Source: Oscillospiraceae bacterium (lineage in GTDB: Bacteria > Bacillota > Clostridia > Oscillospirales > Ruminococcaceae). Taken from it: a DNA stretch of 64,000 nt. The notes beneath the pieces are model-generated. The model was not told the DNA's origin. It saw only the letters and a list, made by a program, of their open reading frames with translations, and made no database searches. Of this stretch, positions 58,299-64,000 are shown piece by piece. The stretch covers positions 55,677 to 119,676 of the forward strand of contig WRAV01000001.1 of assembly GCA_009780025.1 (NCBI GenBank). Reading direction: 5' to 3'. Every line of letters starts with the position of its first letter. The stretch's first letter is position 1. Position numbers and translations under genes: made by a program.

Positions 58299-58663
58299 TG
58301 TCAAGGACAATTCACGAATCGAGACAGGCCGCCCGGGCGCGCGAGAACGCCGAACTGAGGGCGGCGCTGATTGAGCTTTCGGGCTTTGTTGCCGAGGGTA
58401 TGGTTGCCGGCATAGCAGACGCTGATGCGAAGGCCGTTCCGGTAAGGGCGGCCGCTGCGATAGCAGGCGACGTAACCAAAGCGGCCATGTCAAAAATCTT
58501 CGCCACCGAAGTCTGTGCGGGTTCGATGGCATTAGATGCCGTTCCGCAGCTCTGGCGCGGTGAAGTGCAGGTGCTGGTTGAAGCTGCCGGGGCGGTAAGC
58601 TCTGCCCACAGCATCCCGGTTGAGGGCCGGTCAGCAGCGAACGTGCCTAAAAAGAAAAAATAA
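58298..58663 (+). CDS. hypothetical protein after the DGR target
   Basis: 121 residues, Ala-rich helical (RENAELRAALIELSGFVAEG) with a Lys tail. GTG 58298 overlaps the target stop by one nt, so it may be co-translated and act as fibre chaperone or tail part (inference). Confidence 0.6.
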   Translation: MSRTIHESRQAARARENAELRAALIELSGFVAEGMVAGIADADAKAVPVRAAAAIAGDVTKAAMSKIFATEVCAGSMALDAVPQLWRGEVQVLVEAAGAVSSAHSIPVEGRSAANVPKKKK

Positions 58664-58678
58664 TAAGGGGTGGGGCAC

Positions 58679-59041
58679 GTGTACGATTATGCTTACAGGG
58701 TCTACGAATCTGTTATCGCAGCAACATCGAGCGAGCTTGTTTTGTTTTTTGTGATTGCGGCCGTAGTGCTGGCCGTAGTTGTCGCTCCGCTCTATATTGC
58801 TGTGCTCAAGGATCGCAAAGAGGCACGCAAATGCGAACGAGAGCGCGAAGAAAAAGCCAACGAGCACCAGCGGGAGCGTGAAAAGTTAATCCTTGGCGTC
58901 GTTGACAGAAATAGTACCGCATTTGAAGGATTGCGAACAACTCTCGAAAATGCGGGCTCCAAGTCCGAAAAGGCGCACGATGAGATAATCAGCAAGGTAA
59001 ACAAAATTCTAACCGCCGTTAGCGGCGGCAACAAACAATAA
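58679..59041 (+). CDS. holin-like membrane protein with coiled tail
   Basis: 120 residues from GTG 58679 (AAGGGG 8 nt upstream; GTG 58670 is in frame but too close). One N-terminal transmembrane helix (LVLFFVIAAVVLAVVVAPLY) then a highly charged helix (RKCEREREEKANEHQRERE). Position before the holin suggests a lysis accessory or XhlA-like part. Confidence 0.65.
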   Translation: MYDYAYRVYESVIAATSSELVLFFVIAAVVLAVVVAPLYIAVLKDRKEARKCEREREEKANEHQREREKLILGVVDRNSTAFEGLRTTLENAGSKSEKAHDEIISKVNKILTAVSGGNKQ

Positions 59042-59049
59042 GGAGAGCT

Positions 59050-59304
59050 ATGCACATGAAAAACGATTGGAAAAGTAAGCTGACGAGTCGTAAATTTTGG
59101 TTGGCGATTGTGGGGTTTGTTTCTCCCCTCATCATCGCCCGGGGAGGATCCGCCGAGCTGGCGTATGAAATCACCGCCCTGATTATGAGTGGCGCGGCCG
59201 TCATCGCCTACATCATCGGACAGGGCCTTGTCGATGCCAAGTGCGCGGAGTACGACCTGCTGGAGGGCGTGGAGCTTGAAGTTGTGGAGGATGACGGTGA
59301 ATGA
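59050..59304 (+). CDS. phage holin
   Basis: 84 residues. KSKLTSRKFWLAIVGFVSPL with a second helix (ITALIMSGAAVIAYIIGQGL) and an acidic tail, the two-helix holin pattern of Firmicute phages. AAGGAGAG precedes ATG 59050. Overlaps the amidase start by 4 nt; makes membrane holes for release of the amidase. Confidence 0.82.
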   Translation: MHMKNDWKSKLTSRKFWLAIVGFVSPLIIARGGSAELAYEITALIMSGAAVIAYIIGQGLVDAKCAEYDLLEGVELEVVEDDGE

Positions 59305-60044
59305 GCAAGATAATCGTTCTCGACCCCGGCCACGGCGGTAGCGACCCCGGCGCGGTCAACGGTAGTCGCTTTGAATCGCACGACAATTTGCGGATAGGGA
59401 TGGCGATCCGCGAACTATTGCGGTCGCAGGGCTACGATGTTCGCATGACACGCGAGACCGACGTTTTTGTAAGCCTTGATGAGCGGGCGAACATGGCATT
59501 GCGCGCCAACGCCGATCTGTTGGTGTCTCTACATCGCGACAGCTTCCCGACGACCACGCCCAGCGGTGTGACCATGTTCTACCGCTGGCAAAATAGTGCG
59601 GAAATCGCAAGCACTCTTTTGCAGTCAATTCCTCTCAGGCTTCGTGCCGGCAACCGAGCAGAACCCCTGCGCCAAGGCGCGTGGCGGGTGCTGCAGCATT
59701 CCCGCATCCCTGGGGTGTTCGCTGAGCTGGGCTTTATAAGCAATGCAAATGACAACCGCCTATTCGACGAGCACTTTGACGAGTACACGCAATCTCTCGC
59801 ACGCGGCATTGTGCAAGCGCTGGGCGACCAGTGGCGCGACACCGCGGACGAAACACCGCCGGACGACGAAACTCTCGACGGCGGAGCAATCCCTGGCAAC
59901 ATGACCCCGGCATGGCGTGTGCGCGGCGGTACATACCGTAACCAGGAAAGTGCCGAGCGTGTGCGTCAAGCGTTCATCCGCGCGCTGGCCGAGGAGGGTA
60001 TCGATGACCGGCCGTTCCTTGAGCAGATAATGTTGCCGAAGTAG
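59301..60044 (+). CDS. endolysin: N-acetylmuramoyl-L-alanine amidase (Amidase_3)
   Basis: 247 residues. Zinc ligands in DPGHGG, in the FESHDN segment and in SLHRDS, and the catalytic Glu in FAELGFISN. A C-terminal ~45-residue SPOR-like domain (AWRVRGGTYRNQESAERVRQ) probably binds the wall. Cleaves the lactyl-peptide bond of peptidoglycan. ATG 59301 overlaps the holin stop. Confidence 0.93.
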   Translation: MSKIIVLDPGHGGSDPGAVNGSRFESHDNLRIGMAIRELLRSQGYDVRMTRETDVFVSLDERANMALRANADLLVSLHRDSFPTTTPSGVTMFYRWQNSAEIASTLLQSIPLRLRAGNRAEPLRQGAWRVLQHSRIPGVFAELGFISNANDNRLFDEHFDEYTQSLARGIVQALGDQWRDTADETPPDDETLDGGAIPGNMTPAWRVRGGTYRNQESAERVRQAFIRALAEEGIDDRPFLEQIMLPK

Positions 60045-60162
60045 CGGCGTAACATTTTTGCGAAAATCTCTGTATTTTGTCAACAAGAAGTGATTCCAAT
60101 GGGCTAGGTGAGCTCTCCCGCGAGCATAAGCGGTGACAACAAAATTATACAATGTGACACAG

Positions 60163-60210
60163 AGCCCCCGCTCTCTCGCCAACGCTGGCGTTGAGGGCGG
60201 GGGCTTTTTC
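60163..60210 (+). terminator. terminator of the late operon
   Basis: AGCCCCCGC (60163-60171) with GCGGGGGCT (60197-60205), an inner stem CGCCA/TGGCG, then TTTTTC TTTTT. Strong end of late transcription, about 120 nt after the amidase. Confidence 0.85.
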
Positions 60211-60220
60211 TTTTTGTTCT

Positions 60221-60244
60221 AAATCCGTCACCGGTGCTGGATTT
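60221..60244. repeat. imperfect copy of the 24-bp palindrome
   Basis: AAATCCGTCACCGGTG then CTGGATTT: differs from the perfect palindrome at 43952 by two bases. Intergenic, just after the late terminator. Confidence 0.6.
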
Positions 60245-60343
60245 GAAAAATTGTGAGAACATAGCGCACTCTTGTGATTATCTTACAAGAAGCCCCCGAC
60301 TGTATCAATTTGTGATAAATTATACTCAAAGGAGCAATGTGCT

Positions 60344-60592
60344 ATGGCTATTCGAGTTTTACTGTCCACCCGCTTAGGCGAAAAGCGCTGGACGCAGGCA
60401 GACCTTTCCCGCGCGACAGACATCCGACCCAGCACCATCGGCGACCTTTACAATGAGATGGTCGAGCGCGTCAATCTGGACCACCTTGACCTGATCTGCG
60501 AGGCTTTAGAGTGCGACGTGTCGGATATTTTGAAGCGTGAGGAAAACAAGCATCCCCGAGTGAAGTCTAAAAACGGCAACCCAATTACATAG
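60344..60592 (+). CDS. Cro/C1-type HTH protein
   Basis: 82 residues. LLSTRLGEKRWTQADLSRAT with IRPSTIGDLYNEMVERVNLD and LEC DVSDILKREE is the short YozG-like HTH family. AAAGGAG lies 9 nt before ATG 60344, and TATACT at 60321-60326 is a -10 box. Separate transcription unit between terminators, so probably expressed in the lysogen. Confidence 0.8.
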   Translation: MAIRVLLSTRLGEKRWTQADLSRATDIRPSTIGDLYNEMVERVNLDHLDLICEALECDVSDILKREENKHPRVKSKNGNPIT

Positions 60593-60621
60593 GTAATGAC
60601 CTGGGCTTTCTCGTGGGATGG

Positions 60622-60652
60622 CGGCACCTCTTCGTGGGGTGCCGTTATTTTT
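60622..60652 (+). terminator. terminator of the HTH gene
   Basis: CGGCACC (60622-60628) with GGTGCCG (60638-60644), then TTATTTTT. Confidence 0.75.
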
Positions 60653-60672
60653 ATACGAATAGCAATCCTACC

Positions 60673-60701
60673 TTGACACGTGCGAAGATTTGGGCAATAA
60701 T
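60673..60701 (+). promoter_or_regulatory. promoter of the PIN-domain pair
   Basis: TTGACA (60673-60678), 17-bp spacer, AATAAT (60696-60701). It gives the two end genes their own transcription, the mark of a lysogenic-conversion unit. Confidence 0.65.
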
Positions 60702-60740
60702 ATTAAGTATGGTAGCGTTTGGAGAAAGCGAGGTTTTGCT

Positions 60741-61223
60741 ATGCGTAAGAAGAAAATTTATCTTGACACAACTGTTATTAGCCACTTGCACCACGAAGAT
60801 AGGCCAGACTGGATGGCGGATACTCTAGAACTTTGGGAAATATTAAAAGTGGGCAAGTATGATGTTTATATTTCTGATGTGGTTGCCGGCGAGCTTGCAA
60901 ACTGCGCAGAGCCGAAACGCACAAAGATGTTTGCACATCTGGAAGAAATCCAGTATAATGAAATAATGACCGGTGACAACGAGGAAATAACGCATCTCGC
61001 TATTGCAATCAAGCAACAGGGCCTATTGCCACCGCGGAGCGTAAACGACCGGCTGCATATTGCTACGGCTATGTATGCGGGGTGCAATATTCTTCTCTCT
61101 TGGAACTTTAACCATCTAGTCAATGTTGCAACGATCGATGGGGCACGTGTTATTGCAGCACTTAACAACCTTAACCCAGTCGATATTTTTTCGCCCACTA
61201 TGTTGCTTGAAAGGAGCGATTGA
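60741..61223 (+). CDS. PIN-domain protein, toxin-like RNase
   Basis: 160 residues from ATG 60741. KIYLDTTVISHLHHEDRP begins the PIN fold; acidic residues in VVAGEL, NDRLHIATA and the WNFNHLVN segment complete the usual metal site. Related proteins are VapC-like toxins that cut RNA. The next gene is a candidate antitoxin, but the order toxin-first is the reverse of usual vapBC. Own promoter beside attR suggests it is kept for prophage stability or phage defence. Confidence 0.8.
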   Translation: MRKKKIYLDTTVISHLHHEDRPDWMADTLELWEILKVGKYDVYISDVVAGELANCAEPKRTKMFAHLEEIQYNEIMTGDNEEITHLAIAIKQQGLLPPRSVNDRLHIATAMYAGCNILLSWNFNHLVNVATIDGARVIAALNNLNPVDIFSPTMLLERSD

Positions 61224-61224
61224 T

Positions 61225-61404
61225 ATGAATAACAGGAGTAGCCTTGGTGTTGAAGAAATACGCCGGATTCGTAACGAAGATGATAAGCGCCGACAGAATA
61301 TGAACGCCGAAGAACTCGCGGCCGACATTCGCAAAAGCGCTACCGAAGGCCACGCAATCATGGAAAAGCTTCGGAATGAAAAAGCAGCGCGGCAGGGTGC
61401 ATAA
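61225..61404 (+). CDS. 59-aa partner of the PIN protein, candidate antitoxin
   Basis: Highly charged helical protein (LGVEEIRRIRNEDDKRRQNM ... SATEGHAIMEKLRNEKAARQ). ATG 61225, AAGGAG upstream, one nt after the PIN stop. Similar short proteins accompany PIN genes in Firmicutes. Antitoxin role is inference. Confidence 0.65.
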   Translation: MNNRSSLGVEEIRRIRNEDDKRRQNMNAEELAADIRKSATEGHAIMEKLRNEKAARQGA

Positions 61405-61421
61405 CCCTGCCGCTCGTTTCG

Positions 61422-61441
61422 TGGCTCTATCATGGCTCTAA
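61422..61441. repeat. arm-type direct repeat pair, right end
   Basis: TGGCTCTA twice with 11-bp spacing (61422, 61433), as at 9384 and 9395. Lies about 100 bp inside the attR core. Confidence 0.65.
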
Positions 61442-61540
61442 GAATTTACCGGGAGCGTTTGCAAAATACGCAATACAAGCACAAATCGCATTATAATCAA
61501 CAAAATGCCTGCTGTTGCCGGTATATGCTTGCTTTTAGCA

Positions 61541-61551
61541 ATTGAGTGGGA
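61541..61551. other. attR core of the prophage and left core of the second element
   Basis: ATTGAGTGGGA, identical to 9309-9319. Followed by GTAA so that it reads I-E-W-E-stop, a copy of the guaA C terminus. Confidence 0.8.
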
Positions 61552-61611
61552 GTAAGCATTTGAAAGCTATAAACCGCTCAAACATAAGGTTTTTAGCAGT
61601 TGGGTTTCCTT

Positions 61612-61633
61612 TTTGATAACAGTTTGATAACAG
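61612..61633. repeat. tandem 11-bp repeats, arm-type
   Basis: Two perfect adjacent copies of TTTGATAACAG, same 11-bp period as the TGGCTCTA pairs and about 60 bp inside the core. Probable arm sites of the second integrase. Confidence 0.6.
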
Positions 61634-61702
61634 GAACATTTTGAGGAATTACTCCTGTGTCCGCAGGCGGTTAGCAAGTAACCACCGCATTATCCACCAT
61701 CT

Positions 61703-61742
61703 AAAGCGGCTATGCTGATTTGATTGTCAGCATAGCCGCTTT
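61703..61742. terminator. bidirectional terminator
   Basis: Perfect 16-bp stem (61703-61718 with 61727-61742) flanked by A and T runs on the two strands. Ends the minus-strand repressor gene and could stop plus-strand transcripts from the prophage. Confidence 0.8.
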
Positions 61743-61769
61743 TCTATGTGTTTCATAATCCACACTGGC

Positions 61770-62288
61770 TCAATCCTTTTGAATTGCCTCTATGAGCGCA
61801 TCGCTCAACTCTTTGGATGGAATTTTCGTCCAACGTCCCTCGATATCCAACACCGGGTATTTATATCGCCACTGATTGTACTGCTCTTCCGTTATATCGC
61901 CGTTCTTTAGCTTTTCGGCTTCCTTGTGCCAAACGTTGAATATATCAAACATTGAGGAGTAGGTGCTTCCCGTGGTCTTGTCCAGCCGCAGGCAAAGCTC
62001 CCCATCAATATTGTCAATGCGGATTCCGTACAAATCCTCCAGCGCGAACAGGGTGTGAGCCAAGCCCACATAACTGTCGATGTCGGGCAGGTCAAGGGCT
62101 TGCGGGCTTACATCTAACGCATGGGCAATATCAGCAGTCAGCTTCTCTTTCGGTGACCGTGTGCCGGATTCATATTGCGCCATGCGCACGTCGGCGGTTT
62201 TCTCGTCAAAGCCAATTGCCATACCAAGCCACTTCTGTGTCATACCCCGCAGATTTCGGATGTAACGGATTCTCTCGCCTATTGCCAT
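61770..62288 (-). CDS. HTH repressor of the second element
   Basis: 172 residues from ATG 62288 (GGGAG 9 nt upstream; an earlier in-frame start at 62327 is less likely). HTH: GERIRYIRNLRGMTQKWLGM with MAQYESGTRSPKEKLTADIA. The C-terminal part (ALEDLYGIRIDNIDGELCLR ... WHKEAEKLKNGDITEEQY) recurs in HTH proteins of Firmicute conjugative elements. It faces the xis/int genes across an operator region. Confidence 0.85.
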   Translation of the reverse strand: MAIGERIRYIRNLRGMTQKWLGMAIGFDEKTADVRMAQYESGTRSPKEKLTADIAHALDVSPQALDLPDIDSYVGLAHTLFALEDLYGIRIDNIDGELCLRLDKTTGSTYSSMFDIFNVWHKEAEKLKNGDITEEQYNQWRYKYPVLDIEGRWTKIPSKELSDALIEAIQKD

Positions 62289-62339
62289 ATCGGTCAGCTC
62301 CCATCTTTTGACTGATGCAATGAGCATAACATATATGTT

Positions 62340-62443
62340 TAAGCATTGTCAAGTATTTCTAAGCAAATAAGTTAAACACCTTTCTGAAAACCACTTGACA
62401 TAAACAATAATGCTTAGCATAATGAGGGTTAAAACTAAGCATT
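62340..62443. promoter_or_regulatory. operator region and promoter of the second element
   Basis: Four TAAGCA-type half-sites (62340, 62361, 62411 inverted, 62436); AATGCTTAG (62409-62417) and CTAAGCATT (62435-62443) are an exact inverted pair. A plus-strand promoter TTGACA (62395-62400), 17 bp, CATAAT (62418-62423) lies between them, so the repressor should block xis-int. Confidence 0.75.
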
Positions 62444-62495
62444 TATGTTTAATATTGACACTATGAAGCGATAAGTCGGAAAGGAGGTGAGCCGC

Positions 62496-62684
62496 ATGGC
62501 TGAGAGAATGTTTATGAGGGTTAATGAGGTTTCAGAAGCGTTAGACGTTTCAAAACCTTATGCCTATAGGCTAATTCGAGAGCTAAACGAGGAATTAAAG
62601 CGGAAAGGCTGCATAACCATCGCAGGTAGAGTTGACCGCAAATTCTTCTACGAGAAGTTTTATGGCGCACACGCCAACAACTGA
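62496..62684 (+). CDS. excisionase-like HTH protein
   Basis: 62 residues. MRVNEVSEALDVSKPYAYRL with IRELNEELKRKG, winged-helix type as in small directionality factors. ATG 62496 with AGGAGGTGAG 7 nt upstream. It directly precedes the integrase, the usual xis-int order of Clostridial elements, and resembles the 15900 phage protein. Confidence 0.8.
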   Translation: MAERMFMRVNEVSEALDVSKPYAYRLIRELNEELKRKGCITIAGRVDRKFFYEKFYGAHANN

Positions 62685-62700
62685 AGGGAAGGTGCTGATA

Positions 62701-63780
62701 ATGGCGGCATTTAAGAACGAGGAAAACGGAACGTGGTATGTCATGTTCCGCTACACCAACTGGAAAGGCGAGAGGAAACAGAAGTGCAAGCGGGGATTCG
62801 CCACTCGCAAAGATGCGCTGGAATGGGAGCGTGTGTTCCTACAACAACAGGCATCGGATATGGATATGAGCTTTGCGACTTTTGTTGAGATGTACAGTCG
62901 GGATATGAAAACGCGGTTGCGACAAAACACGTGGATAACTAAGGAAAATATCATCAACACAAAGATATTACCATTCTTTGGCAACAGACGCATGAGCGAA
63001 ATCAACGCAAAGGACGTAATTCAATGGCAGAACGAGATGATGCGCTTGCGTGGCAAGGACGGCAGGCCATTCTCTGCGACCTATCTCAAGACCATGCACA
63101 ATCAGGTTAGTGCCATTTTCAACCACGCAGCGAGGTTCTACGACCTGAAATCCAACCCTGCCGCCAAGGCCGGGAGTGTCGGCAAGAAAGAAGCTAAAAA
63201 TATGTTGTTCTGGACAAAAGAAGAGTATGTAAAGTTTGCCGGCGCCATGATGGACAAGCCGTTATCGTTCTACGCATTTGAGATGTTGTACTGGTGTGGC
63301 ATCCGCATGGGTGAGATGCTTGCCCTTACTCCGGCAGGCTTTAATTTTGACAAAAGCACTGTCACCATCAGCAAATCCTACCAGCGGCTCAACCGTGAGG
63401 ACATAATCACCGAACCCAAAACACCCAAGAGCAACCGAACAATCAAGATGCCGGGCTTCCTCTGTCAGGAGATACAGGAGCACATGAAATCCTTGTATAG
63501 TTGCGAACCTGGCGACAGGCTGTTCCCCATCAGCAAGAGCTACCTGCACCACGAAATGGACAGGGGTAGCAAGGCAGCAGGCGTCAAGCGGATTCGGGTG
63601 CATGACCTCAGACACAGCCACGTTTCACACTTAATTGAGCTTGGGTTCTCGGCGGTGGCGATCGCCGACCGGGTGGGGCATGAGAGCATCGACATCACAT
63701 TTCGATATGCGCACCTTTTTCCGTCCAAGCAGATAGAGATTGCCGACAAGCTAGATGTTGAGCGTGGGGAGGGCTTTTGA
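62701..63780 (+). CDS. int: tyrosine recombinase of the second element
   Basis: 359 residues from ATG 62701 (GGAAGG 9 nt upstream). Same layout as the prophage integrase: arm-binding domain (GTWYVMFRYTNWKGERKQKC), core-binding domain, catalytic Arg in CGIRMGE, HDLRHSH, GH in RVGHESID and Tyr in FRYAHLFP. All catalytic residues present, unlike the prophage enzyme. Shared fold and shared core fit integration of both elements in guaA. Confidence 0.93.
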   Translation: MAAFKNEENGTWYVMFRYTNWKGERKQKCKRGFATRKDALEWERVFLQQQASDMDMSFATFVEMYSRDMKTRLRQNTWITKENIINTKILPFFGNRRMSEINAKDVIQWQNEMMRLRGKDGRPFSATYLKTMHNQVSAIFNHAARFYDLKSNPAAKAGSVGKKEAKNMLFWTKEEYVKFAGAMMDKPLSFYAFEMLYWCGIRMGEMLALTPAGFNFDKSTVTISKSYQRLNREDIITEPKTPKSNRTIKMPGFLCQEIQEHMKSLYSCEPGDRLFPISKSYLHHEMDRGSKAAGVKRIRVHDLRHSHVSHLIELGFSAVAIADRVGHESIDITFRYAHLFPSKQIEIADKLDVERGEGF

Positions 63781-63781
63781 T

Positions 63782-64000
63782 ATGTCAGCCAAGACACTTG
63801 ACAACAAAGGCAGATGGCGGAATAAAACCGTGGCGTTCAGAATATCACCGGAGGAAGATGCACAGCTTGAAACAGCAGTGGTGCTGTCGGGTCTGACCAA
63901 GCAAGACTATATCATTCGGAGACTTCAATGTCGGGATGTGGTTGTGCAGGGCAATCCTCGTGTGTACAAGGCGCTACGAAATCAGCTTGCCACTGTTTTC
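63782..64000 (+). CDS. MobC-like mobilization protein, 5' part
   Basis: 73 codons to the window edge. WRNKTVAFRISPEEDAQLET and VLSGLTKQDYIIRRLQCRDV match the ribbon-helix-helix start of relaxosome proteins of the MobC kind. ATG 63782, one nt after the integrase stop, GGGAGG upstream. Suggests the element can be mobilized. Confidence 0.7.
   Translation, partial: MSAKTLDNKGRWRNKTVAFRISPEEDAQLETAVVLSGLTKQDYIIRRLQCRDVVVQGNPRVYKALRNQLATVF

Larger units (their letters stand above)
9309..61551. mobile_element. complete siphovirus-type prophage inserted in guaA
   Basis: Bounded by the 11-bp core ATTGAGTGGGA at 9309-9319 and 61541-61551, with integrase at the left end, lysogeny, replication, packaging, head, tail, DGR, lysis and a toxin-like pair to the right. 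All modules expected of a tailed temperate phage with a long tail are present and open, so it may be functional. One reservation is an altered active-site residue in the integrase. Length about 52 kb. Confidence 0.9.
61444..61702. other. non-coding junction of prophage and second element
   Basis: No gene. It holds the shared core at 61541-61551 and the tandem TTTGATAACAG repeats at 61612-61633. AT-rich elsewhere (CATTATAATCAACAAAATG near 61490), as expected for integrase and bending-protein sites. Confidence 0.6.
61541..64000. mobile_element. second integrase-bearing element, truncated by the window
   Basis: Joined to the prophage at the guaA core. Carries repressor, operators, excisionase-like gene, integrase and a MobC-like gene start, so it is probably an integrative mobilizable or conjugative element. 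Its right end is outside the window. Confidence 0.75.

Noticed and set aside
9309..61551. CRISPR array
   Set aside because: No regularly spaced identical repeats with unique spacers were seen.

Overview
The window looks like a chromosome segment of a low-copy-repeat, moderately GC-rich Clostridia bacterium (probably gut Oscillospirales). The reasons are strong AGGAGG ribosome sites with frequent GTG and TTG starts, a pyrK-pyrD dihydroorotate dehydrogenase pair, and Gram-positive type phage tail and lysis modules. The genus assignment is inference. 

Region 1 (1-9323) is host DNA. It holds the 5' end of tcdA (minus), then a tightly overlapping UMP operon pyrB-pyrI-pyrC-pyrF-pyrK-pyrD-pyrE behind a promoter, a 29-codon leader peptide and an intrinsic attenuator. 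A solute-binding lipoprotein gene (minus) and guaA follow. GuaA has lost the glutaminase nucleophile Cys and catalytic His while its ammonia-using synthetase domain is intact. 

Region 2 (9309-61551) is a complete siphovirus-type prophage inserted in the 3' end of guaA. The 11-bp core ATTGAGTGGGA encodes the last guaA codons at 9309-9319 and recurs at 61541-61551. Pairs of TGGCTCTA direct repeats spaced 11 bp lie inside both ends and resemble arm-type integrase sites. In order the prophage carries: an integrase; a lysogeny region with two operator families; early genes (HTH proteins, an atypical tRNA, a membrane-anchored lytic transglycosylase, YqaJ-type exonuclease, replication protein, C5 methyltransferase, PcfK/PcfJ, HNH, two radical-SAM-like proteins, MazG-like, RusA); an ArpU/RinA-like late regulator; a late promoter followed at once by a terminator; a ParB-like / ABC-ATPase-GNAT / formyltransferase trio; a fused TerS-TerL terminase; portal, MuF, scaffold, capsid, connectors, tail tube; frameshifted tail chaperones, tape measure, Dit, tail-tip proteins; a diversity-generating retroelement (DGR); holin and amidase; a PIN-domain gene pair next to the right end. 

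The DGR has the order unknown ORF - avd - TR - RT - target. TR (55323-55423) and VR (57250-57350) differ at 12 sites, 10 of them at TR adenines. VR lies in the first half of a 537-residue tail-fibre-like protein rather than at its C terminus. The best candidates for undescribed biology are the ParB/ABC-GNAT/formyltransferase cassette at the head of the late operon (a possible DNA modification or protection system), the DGR with an internal VR, and the glutaminase-dead GuaA. 

Region 3 (about 61541-64000, truncated) is a second mobile element joined directly to the prophage at the same guaA core. It has its own repressor, operators, excisionase-like gene, integrase and the start of a MobC-like gene, so the locus is a tandem integration array.
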